From positions 1-54,802 of the forward strand of contig QHYZ01000023.1 in assembly GCA_003225295.1 (NCBI GenBank): DNA of 54,802 bases. Reading direction: 5' to 3'. Under the pieces are notes generated by a model that saw only the letters and a list, made by a program, of their open reading frames with translations, ran no database searches and was not told the origin of the DNA. Position 1 is the first letter of the stretch, and the number at the start of each line of letters is the position of its first letter. The DNA comes from Acidobacteriota bacterium (GTDB lineage: Bacteria; Acidobacteriota; Terriglobia; Acidiferrales; UBA7541). A program made the position numbers and the translations under genes. Below are positions 28,041 through 36,189 of the stretch, in pieces.

Positions 28041-28745
28041 TTGAGACGTCCATCTTGTCTTCTTTTCGCGATGCTTAGTCTGTGCTGCTCGCTAAGCGGG
28101 CTTCGAACGCTGTCCGCGCAGACTACTGCAAATTGGACCATCGAAGGCATCCTGGGCATGATGGACAAGTCCGCGCAGGATTTTCGCACGCTAACGGCCG
28201 ACATTGAACACATCAAGTACACGGCAGTAGTGAAAGACACTTCCACGGAAACGGGCCACATTTTCGTGCGGCGCGACGAAAAGATGCGTATCGAAATCGC
28301 GAAACCTGATTTGCGCACGATTCTGCGAACCGGCGATTCTCTCTTCGTCTACAACCCGAAGATCAATCGAGTGGAAGAATTCGACCTCGGCAAGAACCGT
28401 TCGATGGTCGATCAATACGTTCTTCTTGGCTTTGGAACAAAGAGCGACAATATCAGGAAAAGTTATTTGGTTTCTGTCGTTGGCGAAGAAGAGCTCGATC
28501 ATAAGAAGACAGTGGTTCTGGAGTTGACACCCAAATCAGAACAGATCCGCAACCAGATCATCAAGATTCAGATGTGGATTGATCAGGCTTCCTGGCTGCC
28601 GATTCAGCAAAAGTTTTTTGAGGCTGGCTCGGGCGACTACTTTTTGTTTCATTACATCAACGCCATGAAAAACCTGAAAATCGGCGATGGAAAATTTAAG
28701 CAAGATTGGCCGAAGAGTGTCAGCCGCGTGAAACCTCACGCGTAG
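28041..28745 (+). CDS. LolA-like periplasmic lipoprotein carrier
   Basis: The 234-residue protein has a signal peptide (RRPSCLLFAMLSLCCSL...LSAQ) and a complete LolA domain: TLTADIEHIKYTAVVKDTSTETGHIFVRRDEKMRIEIAKP, SLFVYNPKINRVEEFDL, KKTVVLELTPKS, IQMWIDQASWLPIQQKFFEAGSGDYFLFHY. LolA carries lipoproteins between the inner and outer membranes; related proteins serve other lipid carriers. The start is TTG 28041 with GAGG upstream. It lies 129 bases after the membrane protein and is the last gene of the Lol-like locus. Confidence 0.85.
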   Translation: MRRPSCLLFAMLSLCCSLSGLRTLSAQTTANWTIEGILGMMDKSAQDFRTLTADIEHIKYTAVVKDTSTETGHIFVRRDEKMRIEIAKPDLRTILRTGDSLFVYNPKINRVEEFDLGKNRSMVDQYVLLGFGTKSDNIRKSYLVSVVGEEELDHKKTVVLELTPKSEQIRNQIIKIQMWIDQASWLPIQQKFFEAGSGDYFLFHYINAMKNLKIGDGKFKQDWPKSVSRVKPHA

Positions 28746-28790
28746 TTTCCTGCGCTTCAGCTTCACTGTTCTCACATTTTTTGTGGGGGG

Positions 28791-29873
28791 TCAGTCCCCG
28801 GCGGAGCGCTCCTGCGCCAGCAACTGTTCTTTTCGAGCGAGCCCCCAACGATAACCGGCCATGGTACCGTCCTCGCGAATGACGCGGTGGCACGGTACCA
28901 CGATGGACACGGGATTCGTGGCGCAAGCTCTAGCAACGGCCCGAACGGCCTTGGGCTTACCGAGGGACTGTGCGACTTGCGAGTACGTGCGCGTCTTGCC
29001 ATGCGGAATCCGCTGCAGTTCCTGCCAAACACGGCGCTGAAACGCCGTCGCCTGTAGGTCAAGCGGGAGTTCCAATCGAGGCTGTTTGCCTTCGATGCGC
29101 TGCACGATTTCCCGCACCCAGCGCTGGAACGAATCCGTGGCGGGCGCAATTTCCGCGCGCGGATATTCTTCACGCAGTTCGGCGATCATGGTGTTCTCCC
29201 TATCGCCGAGATAAACGGCCGACACTCCGCGCTCGGTCGCAGCCACCAAAATTTTCCCCAGCGGCGATTTCGCAATGGTGTATCCGATCTTCATACCCAG
29301 TCCTCCCTTTCGATAAGTGGCTGGCGTCATGCCCAGCTGTGCATTGCTGCGCTCGTAGACGCGGCTGGATGATCCATACCCTGTTTCGTAGAGTGCATCG
29401 GCAATGCTCTGGCCCGCGCGGAGCATTGCTTTGAACCGCTTGATACGCAACGCTTCGGCAAGCTCGCGCGGTTTCAGTCCGGTCACCTGCAGGAAAGCGC
29501 GCCGCAGGGTGCCTTGCGTGGTCCCAAGCGTCCTGGCTAGGCCTCCCAAACGAACACCCTCTTCGGAAGACGCGGCGAGATGACCGGCGGCGCGTTGCAC
29601 TAACGCAACTGCACCGGAAATCTCATTCGGTCGGCAACGCAAGCAAGGCCGATAACCTTGCTTTTCCGCCTCTTCGCGCGTGCGGAAGAAAGTGACGTTG
29701 CGCCGGAGCGGCCGGCGCGCCGGGCACGAAGGCCGACAATAGATGTGAGTCGAGCGCACGGCAAGCACGAAGCTTCCATCGGCCCGGGAGTCGCGTGTCA
29801 GCGTGGCCCGCCAGTACCGCGCGGCTGCGTGTGCCGAGATGTTCTGTACGAATTTGGTTAGTGCGTGGCTCAT
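28791..29873 (-). CDS. ada: Ada: DNA-alkylation repair methyltransferase and regulator
   Basis: The protein of about 360 residues has the full three-part Ada layout. The N-terminal zinc domain has four Cys (IYCRPSCPARRP, RPCLRCRP); the first Cys accepts methyl from phosphotriesters. An AraC-type helix-turn-helix lies at about 95-190. The C-terminal O6-methylguanine methyltransferase has the active-site PCHRV near residue 335. Methylated Ada activates alkylation-repair genes. A TTG at 29879 is an alternative start; ATG 29873 fits better. No clear ribosome site is visible. It converges on the lolA-like gene with 45 bases between. Confidence 0.95.
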   Translation of the reverse strand: MSHALTKFVQNISAHAAARYWRATLTRDSRADGSFVLAVRSTHIYCRPSCPARRPLRRNVTFFRTREEAEKQGYRPCLRCRPNEISGAVALVQRAAGHLAASSEEGVRLGGLARTLGTTQGTLRRAFLQVTGLKPRELAEALRIKRFKAMLRAGQSIADALYETGYGSSSRVYERSNAQLGMTPATYRKGGLGMKIGYTIAKSPLGKILVAATERGVSAVYLGDRENTMIAELREEYPRAEIAPATDSFQRWVREIVQRIEGKQPRLELPLDLQATAFQRRVWQELQRIPHGKTRTYSQVAQSLGKPKAVRAVARACATNPVSIVVPCHRVIREDGTMAGYRWGLARKEQLLAQERSAGD

Positions 29874-29970
29874 GTTCAATATGCCAAAAGTAACGCAGCC
29901 TGAAAAGGAAATCTATCCGCAATCGTGCGGCAAAGTGAAGCAGGGAAAATCCATCGAAAGGGTGGAACGA

Positions 29971-30972
29971 TCAGACTTCCCCAGGGGCAGGAACCGGATC
30001 CCTGACTGGCGCAGGGGTGCGATGCGGCGCGGTGATCACCAGAATGACCGCCGTAAGGATGACCGCAGTGGCAATGACGGTACGCAGCGTGATGGTCTCG
30101 CCGAGGAGCAGCCAGCCCAGGAACAGCGCCACGACGGGATTCACAAACGCATAGGTTGCCACGCGCGTCGCAGTGCTCTGGTGAAGAATGTAGATGTACG
30201 CGCTAAAGCCAATGCCCGACCCGAAGACCATGAGATAGGCGAGCGCAAGCCAAGAGCGGAGCGCGATCGCGCCAAGATGTAGCCCGCGGAATTCTCCGGC
30301 GAACAGCCCGGCGATCAATAGAATTGCTCCCCCCGCGAGGCTTTGCATGGCCACCCCCAGCATCGGCGAACTGGGCATCCCACCGTGTTTGGAATAGAGC
30401 GAACCACACGCCCAGGCCAGGGAGGCAACCACCAGCACCGCACCTCCCCGTGGATCGACGCGCTCTGAACCTCCAAGGTGCGCAGGCCCGACCAGCAGCG
30501 TGAGCCCGGCAAATCCCATTAGAAGCCCTATCCCCACCCGGGGAGCAGGCCTGAGGCCACCAGGGCGGAGCCAGTCCACAATCACCAGCCAGAGCGATAC
30601 CGTGGCCACCAGGAGCGCCGCGATGCCCGAGGGCACGGTCTGTTCCGCCCAACTGACCCCGCCATTGCCAACGAACAGCAGCAGAGTGCCGGCCACGACG
30701 GCTGTGCGCCAGTTTGCGGCAGTCGGCCTGATCCTGGTCTTGGCACGCAGCACCGGGTAGAGAAACAGGCCCACGATCAGGTGGCGGAGTCCCGCCAGGA
30801 TCAGCGGTGGAAACGATTCGATCCCGATGCGGATCGCCAAATAGGTCGAGCCCCAGACCACGTAGACGGCAGCAAAAGCCATCAGCACCAGAGTCGCCGT
30901 GCGGGCGGGAGTGTAAGGCAGGGGCGCGGGAGTCCCCAGGGTCTGTTGCGTCTCTAATGTCGTCGTAGACAT
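29971..30972 (-). CDS. EamA/DMT-family permease
   Basis: The 333-residue protein has about ten membrane segments in two repeats of the EamA fold. The first opens with FAAVYVVWGSTYLAIRIGIESFPPLILAGLRHL and the second ends with TYAFVNPVVALFLGWLLLGETITL, both family signatures. It is YedA-like by pattern. Such transporters export metabolites or amino acids in the drug/metabolite class; the substrate is unknown. It lies just upstream of ada on the same strand, separated by 97 bases. Confidence 0.85.
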   Translation of the reverse strand: MSTTTLETQQTLGTPAPLPYTPARTATLVLMAFAAVYVVWGSTYLAIRIGIESFPPLILAGLRHLIVGLFLYPVLRAKTRIRPTAANWRTAVVAGTLLLFVGNGGVSWAEQTVPSGIAALLVATVSLWLVIVDWLRPGGLRPAPRVGIGLLMGFAGLTLLVGPAHLGGSERVDPRGGAVLVVASLAWACGSLYSKHGGMPSSPMLGVAMQSLAGGAILLIAGLFAGEFRGLHLGAIALRSWLALAYLMVFGSGIGFSAYIYILHQSTATRVATYAFVNPVVALFLGWLLLGETITLRTVIATAVILTAVILVITAPHRTPAPVRDPVPAPGEV

Positions 30973-31277
30973 GTTTGCTTACCAAGACCTGCACTTCCAT
31001 GAATAGCGGCGAATGGCCGAGGTGTCGAGCACCATATTGGTAGCGGGTGCTGCCAAGGAATCCACAGAATGTTGTGGGTAAGCTTCAGTACCATTACGAA
31101 GTGTTTGAGGTTAGGACACTTCCGGCGTTTTCCACAGGTTGACGCTGAACACTTCTGGTGACATCTTAGCGTTCAACACCACACTGGTGCGGACCGGGGA
31201 ATTCCAGAAAGTCAGTTTGGCGGTTCAGGTTGTTGGGCCGTTGCCAGCGACAGTGAAGGGGCGTCCCTGAGAGCTAG
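30973..31277. other. intergenic stretch between the divergent EamA and PilZ genes
   Basis: No gene or RNA was recognised. It must contain the promoters of both neighbours, but no convincing boxes stand out. Confidence 0.3.
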
Positions 31278-31811
31278 ATGAGCGCGACGAAGCCCGCAAC
31301 TGCATTTGAATTGTGGCTTGCCAAACCAGCCGCGGAAACTCGCGACGCTGCGATTGTAGCGCAACCGCTCGCGCATGTTCCTGCGCTGCGCCTGGCCCCA
31401 CTTCTGTGCCCCAGCCAGCCTCGACGATTCCTCCGCGTGCCTACGCACGCCGTAGGCGTGCTTCCCGAACATCGGGAATATCCGCGCGCCACGCTGAACC
31501 TGCCGCTGCGTCTTCGCAGTACCGGCGGAATCCCCGAGGAATTCCCGATTACTCTGGTCAGTCGCAACATCAGCTCAACGGGGGTCTATTTTCTCTGCCC
31601 CAGGCAGCTGTCGGTTGGCACCTCGATCGAGCTTGACATCGTGTTGGTAAGCAAGCCCTTGGGCCTCGGAAACGTCGTGGTTGCCACCATGGCGCATGTG
31701 TGCCGGGCAGAGGCCGCCGCTATGCCAGATTGGTATGGCATCGCCGCAACCTTCGATGATGTCCAGTTTGGCCGCGACGACCGCATTCCTTCGCGTTATC
31801 TCCAACCGTAA
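31278..31811 (+). CDS. PilZ-domain protein (possible c-di-GMP receptor)
   Basis: The 177-residue protein carries one PilZ domain in its second half. The two c-di-GMP binding motifs are both present: RxxxR as REYPR near residue 66 and N-x-S-x-x-G as NISSTG near 98. The N-terminal 60 residues (ATAFELWLAKPAAETRDAAIVAQPLAHVPALRLAPLL) lack a known domain and may be disordered. PilZ proteins of this size act as cyclic-di-GMP receptors for motility, secretion or polysaccharide control. The ribosome site is weak. No motility genes are nearby. Confidence 0.8.
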   Translation: MSATKPATAFELWLAKPAAETRDAAIVAQPLAHVPALRLAPLLCPSQPRRFLRVPTHAVGVLPEHREYPRATLNLPLRLRSTGGIPEEFPITLVSRNISSTGVYFLCPRQLSVGTSIELDIVLVSKPLGLGNVVVATMAHVCRAEAAAMPDWYGIAATFDDVQFGRDDRIPSRYLQP

Positions 31812-31895
31812 GCCTCGCGCCTTCCTTCCATTCCGAATTAGACTCCTCGCCATCCGTCTGGAGTGTCTTCAGAATTCGACCTCCGCGAATTCTGC

Positions 31896-31901
31896 TACTC
31901 T
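31896..31901 (+). promoter_or_regulatory. possible -10 box TACTCT, leaderless-type promoter
   Basis: TACTCT ends 8 bases before ATG 31910 and no Shine-Dalgarno is visible before the start. Confidence 0.35.
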
Positions 31902-31909
31902 CTGGAACG

Positions 31910-32566
31910 ATGGCCGAGAATCGCAAACCTAGCATTGAAGGAGTCCTGTTCGACTGGGATGGCACACTTATCAATTCCTACCACGCCGATACATCGGCGT
32001 ACTTGGCAATGTTCAAGGAGATGGACATCTCTTGGGGGATCGCCGAGCTCGAGAAAAACTATTCGCCGAACTGGTATCAGGTTTATCGCGCTGCGGGGTT
32101 GCCGCGGAGGCGCTGGAAAGATGCAGACCGCGCGTGGCGGAGGCATTATGCAAAGCATCGGCCGAAGCTGATCGCCGGTGCGCGCCGGGTCCTGGCGAGA
32201 TTGGGCAACGCTCATAATCTTGGCCTGGTCACCAGCGGCGATCGCGATCGTGTCACTCGTCAATTGCGCGAGTTCCGCTTGACGAAACTTTTCGCGGTGC
32301 GCGTTTACAGCGGAGATACCATGCGCAAGAAACCGCATCCCGACCCGCTGCGTCTGGCCTTGCGGCAGATGGAGCTGCATCCCTCCGCGTGCGTGTACGT
32401 AGGCGACGCACCACAGGACGTAGAGATGGCCAAGCGTGCTGGTGTGTGTGCGATTGGCGTGCTCGGTCCGTTCCCCACAGAAAAGCGTCTGCGCGCCGCC
32501 CACCCGGAGTTTCTGATCGGTTCGATCGAGGAATTGCCGGATGTACTGAAGCGATTACTCCGCTGA
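31910..32566 (+). CDS. HAD-superfamily phosphatase (phosphoglycolate phosphatase-like)
   Basis: The 218-residue enzyme has the four HAD motifs: FDWDGTL near residue 15 (nucleophile and acid Asp), LVTSGD, the Lys in KKPHPDP, and YVGDAPQD. A helical cap of type C1 lies between motifs I and II. It resembles Gph/PpaX-like phosphatases, but the natural substrate cannot be read. It converges with a LolA-like gene on the opposite strand. Confidence 0.83.
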   Translation: MAENRKPSIEGVLFDWDGTLINSYHADTSAYLAMFKEMDISWGIAELEKNYSPNWYQVYRAAGLPRRRWKDADRAWRRHYAKHRPKLIAGARRVLARLGNAHNLGLVTSGDRDRVTRQLREFRLTKLFAVRVYSGDTMRKKPHPDPLRLALRQMELHPSACVYVGDAPQDVEMAKRAGVCAIGVLGPFPTEKRLRAAHPEFLIGSIEELPDVLKRLLR

Positions 32567-32639
32567 TGCGCTGGCCCGGGTTTTTCACCAGATAGGATCT
32601 CATCTGCTTCGCACCTGGTCACAAACATTCAGTTGAGAT

Positions 32640-32670
32640 CCTAAGGGTTCGACTTGTTCGAGCCCTTAGG
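32640..32670. repeat. strong inverted repeat between converging genes
   Basis: CCTAAGGG-T-TCGA pairs with TCGA-G-CCCTTAGG across a 5-base loop, a 13-bp stem with one wobble. It lacks a T-run on either side. It lies 74 bases past the HAD gene and 73 bases past the LolA-like gene, so it may be a factor-assisted terminator. Confidence 0.5.
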
Positions 32671-32742
32671 ATGACCGTGCTGGCTACGCTCGTTGACAGA
32701 GTCCAGACAGGGAGACGCGCTCCAGATTCTTAGCGATCGTGC

Positions 32743-33636
32743 TTAGGGCTTCGGAGGAGTTGTAGGAGTCGACGGCGATGACGTCTGGGGCGCGCTGGGA
32801 ACGGGTTTGAAGTCCGTCCACTTGATAACGATGCGAACAGGAATCTCCAGCCCCTTCAGATTCAGCGTGTCATCCGAGCGGGAATAGCTCGGGAACCAGT
32901 ATTTCCCATCGACATTTTCGCGATAGGTTTCGAACAAAGTAAAGGGCAGATCCGCGATCGTGTGTACGTCGCCCTGATCGGTAACCCATTTTCCGTATGT
33001 TTTCACGACTTCCAGATATTTCGCATCGACCCACACGATGCCATCGAAATAGGCCTTGATGCGTTCGACGACTCTTGGCTTGGCCTGAAAAATGTAGCAG
33101 TCGACTTCGTCCACCTGCTCTTTGCCCAGGTATTTTAGGTCGTATTTCGAGAGCTGGCTTGAAGTGAGGGGAAACGCGGGGATGCGCTGAAGGCTGTCGA
33201 GATCTTCCGCCCTGAGGAAGAGATGCTGAAGGGTGGAACGAGGCTTCTCGACTACCTTTTCAAACAGTTTCCCTTCCGCGTCGCGGCCTGGTTGAGTCAC
33301 CAGCACAAATTCACCCGAAGGCTTCCCGTCCGCACCAAACTCCTGGATTCGAATCGTCTTCCGGTAGGTATAGCGTGTGCGCCAAAGGATGTACTGGTCT
33401 TCTTTTTGGGAAAAACTCTTGACGATTTCGGCCTCGGGGAGCGACGGCGGCGCTTCCGGTTCTGACTCATTTCCGATCCGCGTGACGTGATGCTCCGGCG
33501 GCGGAGCGACCGGCCCCTGCGGGGCGTCCTGCGCGCGCAGCGGCGACCCGTGAATAGCGGCCAGAATAAAGAAGACGATTGTGGACAAAACAAATGAGAC
33601 GCGTTTGAAGCACTTCAATAGTCTGGCCTGGCTCAT
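32743..33636 (-). CDS. secreted LolA-fold protein (outer-membrane lipoprotein-sorting-like)
   Basis: The protein of about 297 residues has a signal peptide (KRVSFVLSTIVFFILAAIHGSPLRAQ), a Pro-rich linker and a body with the LolA-like strand order: QYILWRTRYTYRKTIRIQEFGADGKPSGEFVLVTQPG, LKYLGKEQVDEVDCYIFQAKPR, YFDGIVWVDAKYLEVVKTYGKW, FTLFETYRENVDGKYWFPSYSRSDD. A Ser/Pro/Thr-rich tail closes it. It probably binds a hydrophobic ligand in the periplasm. ATG 33636 was preferred; a GTG at 33657 would lengthen it. It stands alone, 4 kb from the Lol-like locus. Confidence 0.7.
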   Translation of the reverse strand: MSQARLLKCFKRVSFVLSTIVFFILAAIHGSPLRAQDAPQGPVAPPPEHHVTRIGNESEPEAPPSLPEAEIVKSFSQKEDQYILWRTRYTYRKTIRIQEFGADGKPSGEFVLVTQPGRDAEGKLFEKVVEKPRSTLQHLFLRAEDLDSLQRIPAFPLTSSQLSKYDLKYLGKEQVDEVDCYIFQAKPRVVERIKAYFDGIVWVDAKYLEVVKTYGKWVTDQGDVHTIADLPFTLFETYRENVDGKYWFPSYSRSDDTLNLKGLEIPVRIVIKWTDFKPVPSAPQTSSPSTPTTPPKP

Positions 33637-33775
33637 AGGAAATTGGATGCGCGCCACTCATCTTTGGGCCGCCTAACGCGCCTTGCCGAATCAAGAGTCT
33701 AGCGCACTCCGAGCATACTACCCTAGCAAGACGGACAGGATTAGGGCCGCCGAGGAAGAATCAAGAGCTCTCTGC

Positions 33776-33781
33776 TACAAT
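33776..33781 (+). promoter_or_regulatory. possible -10 box TACAAT before acylphosphatase
   Basis: TACAAT ends 11 bases before GTG 33793, leaving at most a few untranslated bases; no Shine-Dalgarno fits. Confidence 0.4.
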
Positions 33782-33792
33782 TTTGACGATTC

Positions 33793-34086
33793 GTGCGCGA
33801 CGCAAAACTAGCCAAGCGGTATTTCGTGTCGGGAATGGTCCAGGGCGTGGGCTTTCGTTATTACACGCAAGCTGCCGCGGAGAGACTGCGCGTCAGCGGT
33901 TTCGTCAGAAACCTCCATGACGGCCGCGTGGAAGTGTTTGCCATCGGTGAGCCGCAGCAGCACGCGGAATTTCGGGCCGCGCTGGAACGTGGACCACGGT
34001 TCTCCAGCATCAGCGAAGTTCAGGAAGAAGCCGCGGCTCCGGATCCGCGGTACGAAGGCAGATTTGTCATCAATCCCAACGCTTGA
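33793..34086 (+). CDS. acyP: acylphosphatase
   Basis: The 97-residue protein is a standard acylphosphatase. The phosphate loop [11 protein letters not shown] supplies the catalytic Arg, and [18 protein letters not shown] supplies the catalytic Asn. It hydrolyses acyl phosphates such as carbamoyl phosphate or 1,3-bisphosphoglycerate in the cytoplasm. The start is GTG 33793. apt follows 43 bases on and has its own strong ribosome site. Confidence 0.92.
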   Translation: MRDAKLAKRYFVSGMVQGVGFRYYTQAAAERLRVSGFVRNLHDGRVEVFAIGEPQQHAEFRAALERGPRFSSISEVQEEAAAPDPRYEGRFVINPNA

Positions 34087-34129
34087 AATACCCGAACAGA
34101 CGTGAGTCGAACCGCGAGGAGATGTTCGA

Positions 34130-34651
34130 ATGAACAATTTGAAGAAACTGATCCGCGAGGTGCCCGACTACCCGAAGCCAGGCATTCTCTTTTACGACCT
34201 GACCACGCTGCTGAAAGACAAGCAGGGCTTTCACACGCTGATCGAGCGACTATGCGAACACTACCAGGGCCACACGGTTGACGTGGTAGCGGGGATCGAA
34301 GCGCGCGGCTTCATTTTTGCTCCTGTTTTGGCGTACCAGCTGGGCGCCGGGTTTGTTCCCATTCGAAAACCGAAGAAGCTCCCTGCCGAGACCGCGAGCG
34401 TCTCCTATGCCCTGGAATACGGCACGGACACGCTCGAAATCCACGAAGACGCCGTCAAACCTGGCCAGCGTGTGATCATTTGCGACGACCTGCTGGCCAC
34501 CGGCGGCACGGCCGCCGCGACCGCCAAACTCATCCAGCAACTCGGCGGTACGGTCGAAGGAGCCGCCTTCGCCGTCGAACTCACTTTCCTCAACGGCCGC
34601 AGCAAACTGAACGGCGTCGATGTCTTCGCACTGATTCAATACGACAAATAA
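34130..34651 (+). CDS. apt: adenine phosphoribosyltransferase
   Basis: The 173-residue enzyme salvages adenine to AMP using PRPP. It starts [27 protein letters not shown] and has [31 protein letters not shown] and the PRPP loop [14 protein letters not shown], all intact, unlike the Hpt-like protein at 16097. GAGGAGA precedes ATG 34130. It converges on rlmB with 40 bases between. Confidence 0.96.
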   Translation: MNNLKKLIREVPDYPKPGILFYDLTTLLKDKQGFHTLIERLCEHYQGHTVDVVAGIEARGFIFAPVLAYQLGAGFVPIRKPKKLPAETASVSYALEYGTDTLEIHEDAVKPGQRVIICDDLLATGGTAAATAKLIQQLGGTVEGAAFAVELTFLNGRSKLNGVDVFALIQYDK

Positions 34652-34691
34652 GAAAGCGCCATGGCCATTTCGGGTGCACAGGGGGAGGCAC

Positions 34692-35441
34692 TCACTTCCC
34701 TCGCGCGCGCGCGTTCCGCTGGCGAATAGCTTCGAAGAGCACGACCCCGGCCGCGACCGAAACGTTGAGAGATTTAATGGGGCCCGTGGTTGGGAGCGAA
34801 ACAACGAAATCGCACCGCTTGCCCGTCAGCTCATGCAGGCCTTGGCCTTCGCTGCCGAGGACGATTCCCACTGGCGACGTGTAGTCCACTTCAGTGTAAT
34901 TTTTGTCCCCCTGCTCATCGAGGCCCACAAGCCAATAGCCGGCATCCTTCAACTCCTCCATCGTCCGCACGAGATTGGTCACCTTCGCGACCGGCAGATG
35001 CGCCAGCGCTCCTGCGGAAGCTCGCGCGACGGTATCAGTCAGTCCCGCCGCGCGTCGTTCGGGAATCACCACGCCGTGCGCGCCCGCGGCTAGCGTCGTT
35101 CGAATGATCGCGCCCAAGTTGTGCGGATCTTCTACCCCATCCAGCAAAACGATCAGCCCCAGCTGGCCGTGGCCAGCATTGGCATTTGCCAGAATGTCTT
35201 CCAGACTCGCCGCCGCGCGCGCCGCCGCCAACGCGACCACTCCCTGGTGGTCTTTCGAGTTGGCCAACCGGTCGAGTTGCCCGCGGTCTTCGAACCGCAC
35301 CGGAACGCCCTGCTTGCGCGCCAACTGCACGATTTCTTCGACTCGCGTGTCCTGCCTACCCTTGGCGATGGCGATGCGATCGATAGGGCGCCATGCTTCC
35401 AGTGCTTCCTTAACAGCGTGTATGCCGGTTAGTTTGTCCAT
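34692..35441 (-). CDS. rlmB: 23S rRNA (guanosine-2'-O-)-methyltransferase RlmB
   Basis: The 249-residue SPOUT methyltransferase has an N-terminal substrate-binding domain (LTGIHAVKEALEAWRPIDRIAIAKG...VPVRFEDRGQLDRLA) and the three SpoU motifs: LIVLLDGVEDPHNLGAIIRT, GIVLGSEGQGL, and VSLPTTGPIKSLNVSVAAGVVLFEA. In E. coli RlmB methylates G2251 of 23S rRNA. TAAACT lies 9 bases before ATG 35441 with no ribosome site. In Firmicutes rlmB is part of the gltX-cysS neighbourhood, which matches its place here. Confidence 0.93.
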   Translation of the reverse strand: MDKLTGIHAVKEALEAWRPIDRIAIAKGRQDTRVEEIVQLARKQGVPVRFEDRGQLDRLANSKDHQGVVALAAARAAASLEDILANANAGHGQLGLIVLLDGVEDPHNLGAIIRTTLAAGAHGVVIPERRAAGLTDTVARASAGALAHLPVAKVTNLVRTMEELKDAGYWLVGLDEQGDKNYTEVDYTSPVGIVLGSEGQGLHELTGKRCDFVVSLPTTGPIKSLNVSVAAGVVLFEAIRQRNARARGK

Positions 35442-35493
35442 GGAAAGGACAGTTTACAGATGAGCGTCTGCAGTTGAAAGCAGTGGCCGTTGA

Positions 35494-35519
35494 TGGGACG
35501 GGCATTCTTGCCTGTCCCA
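35494..35519. repeat. short palindromic repeat, copy 1
   Basis: TGGGACGGGCA and TGCCTGTCCCA form an 11-bp stem with one wobble and a TTCT loop. Nearly the same unit (GGGACAAGCATTCTGGCCTGTCC) recurs at 45391-45413. This suggests a dispersed REP-like element. Confidence 0.55.
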
Positions 35520-35556
35520 CTAGGCCACGGCATGCCGTGCACGCTGGCCGCAACGG

Positions 35557-36105
35557 CTAATCCAATACCGAGCAGAACTCGAGAATTCTTGCGCGAGCGG
35601 ATTTTACCGGCGCGGCGAAGGAAAGTGCGGCCGCCTCGTCCAGCAGCAAGATCACCCGATCGAGTTCACCTTCCCCGGCACGCCCAGCGAGCGCCAGCCG
35701 GATCGGATGAAACAGCTCGCGTCCGCGCAATTCCATGCCATCTTTGAGTGCTGTGACAATTTCCTTGAACCTTTCAGTCGTCAGGGGCACGCCATCCAGC
35801 AGCAGCAGCCCCACCTGCCGGAGCACGTCCCGCGCCGCATAACGCGACAGCACTACGTGGCTCTCGACTCGGGAGATGATTTCGCGCGCGTCGTATTGAA
35901 AAACCAGGTCCAGCAGATCAGCCAGAGCGGCGCGGTCAGACGCGTGCCCTCCGAGCACCAAAGCGGCGCGTTCGCACCAGGCATCTTGCTCAAGCGAAGG
36001 CTCTGCGGCAAGCCGGCCGCGCTCACGCAGAATGGCAACAACATCCGCAACGGTAAAGGGATTAGCAGCGGCGACAGGAGTGTCAGAAGGATCGCCAGGA
36101 AGCAT
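35557..36105 (-). CDS. stand-alone GluRS/GlnRS-type anticodon-binding domain protein
   Basis: The protein of about 182 residues lacks any synthetase catalytic motif (no HIGH, no KMSKS) but its C-terminal part, ELRGRELFHPIRLALAGRAGEGELDRVILLLDEAAAL, matches the end of class I glutamyl-tRNA synthetases (GK..F.P.R.ALTG...GPEL...L.LLG). The N-terminal 100 residues look like the helical rest of that domain. It sits directly after ispF and before rlmB, the place of gltX in Firmicutes, so it may be a gltX-derived fragment kept as a gene. ATG 36105 has TACAAT 7 bases before it. Confidence 0.72.
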   Translation of the reverse strand: MLPGDPSDTPVAAANPFTVADVVAILRERGRLAAEPSLEQDAWCERAALVLGGHASDRAALADLLDLVFQYDAREIISRVESHVVLSRYAARDVLRQVGLLLLDGVPLTTERFKEIVTALKDGMELRGRELFHPIRLALAGRAGEGELDRVILLLDEAAALSFAAPVKSARARILEFCSVLD

Positions 36106-36112
36106 CAGCAAA

Positions 36113-36118
36113 ATTGTA
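36113..36118 (-). promoter_or_regulatory. -10 box TACAAT, leaderless-type promoter
   Basis: On the minus strand GG-TACAAT ends 7 bases before ATG 36105, with no Shine-Dalgarno between. Confidence 0.45.
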
Positions 36119-36189
36119 CCGTAGCCACGCCGTTTTATCCTGAGCGCGAGTAACGGAATGCCGCGCCCTTACCAGCACACTTCGGCAAT

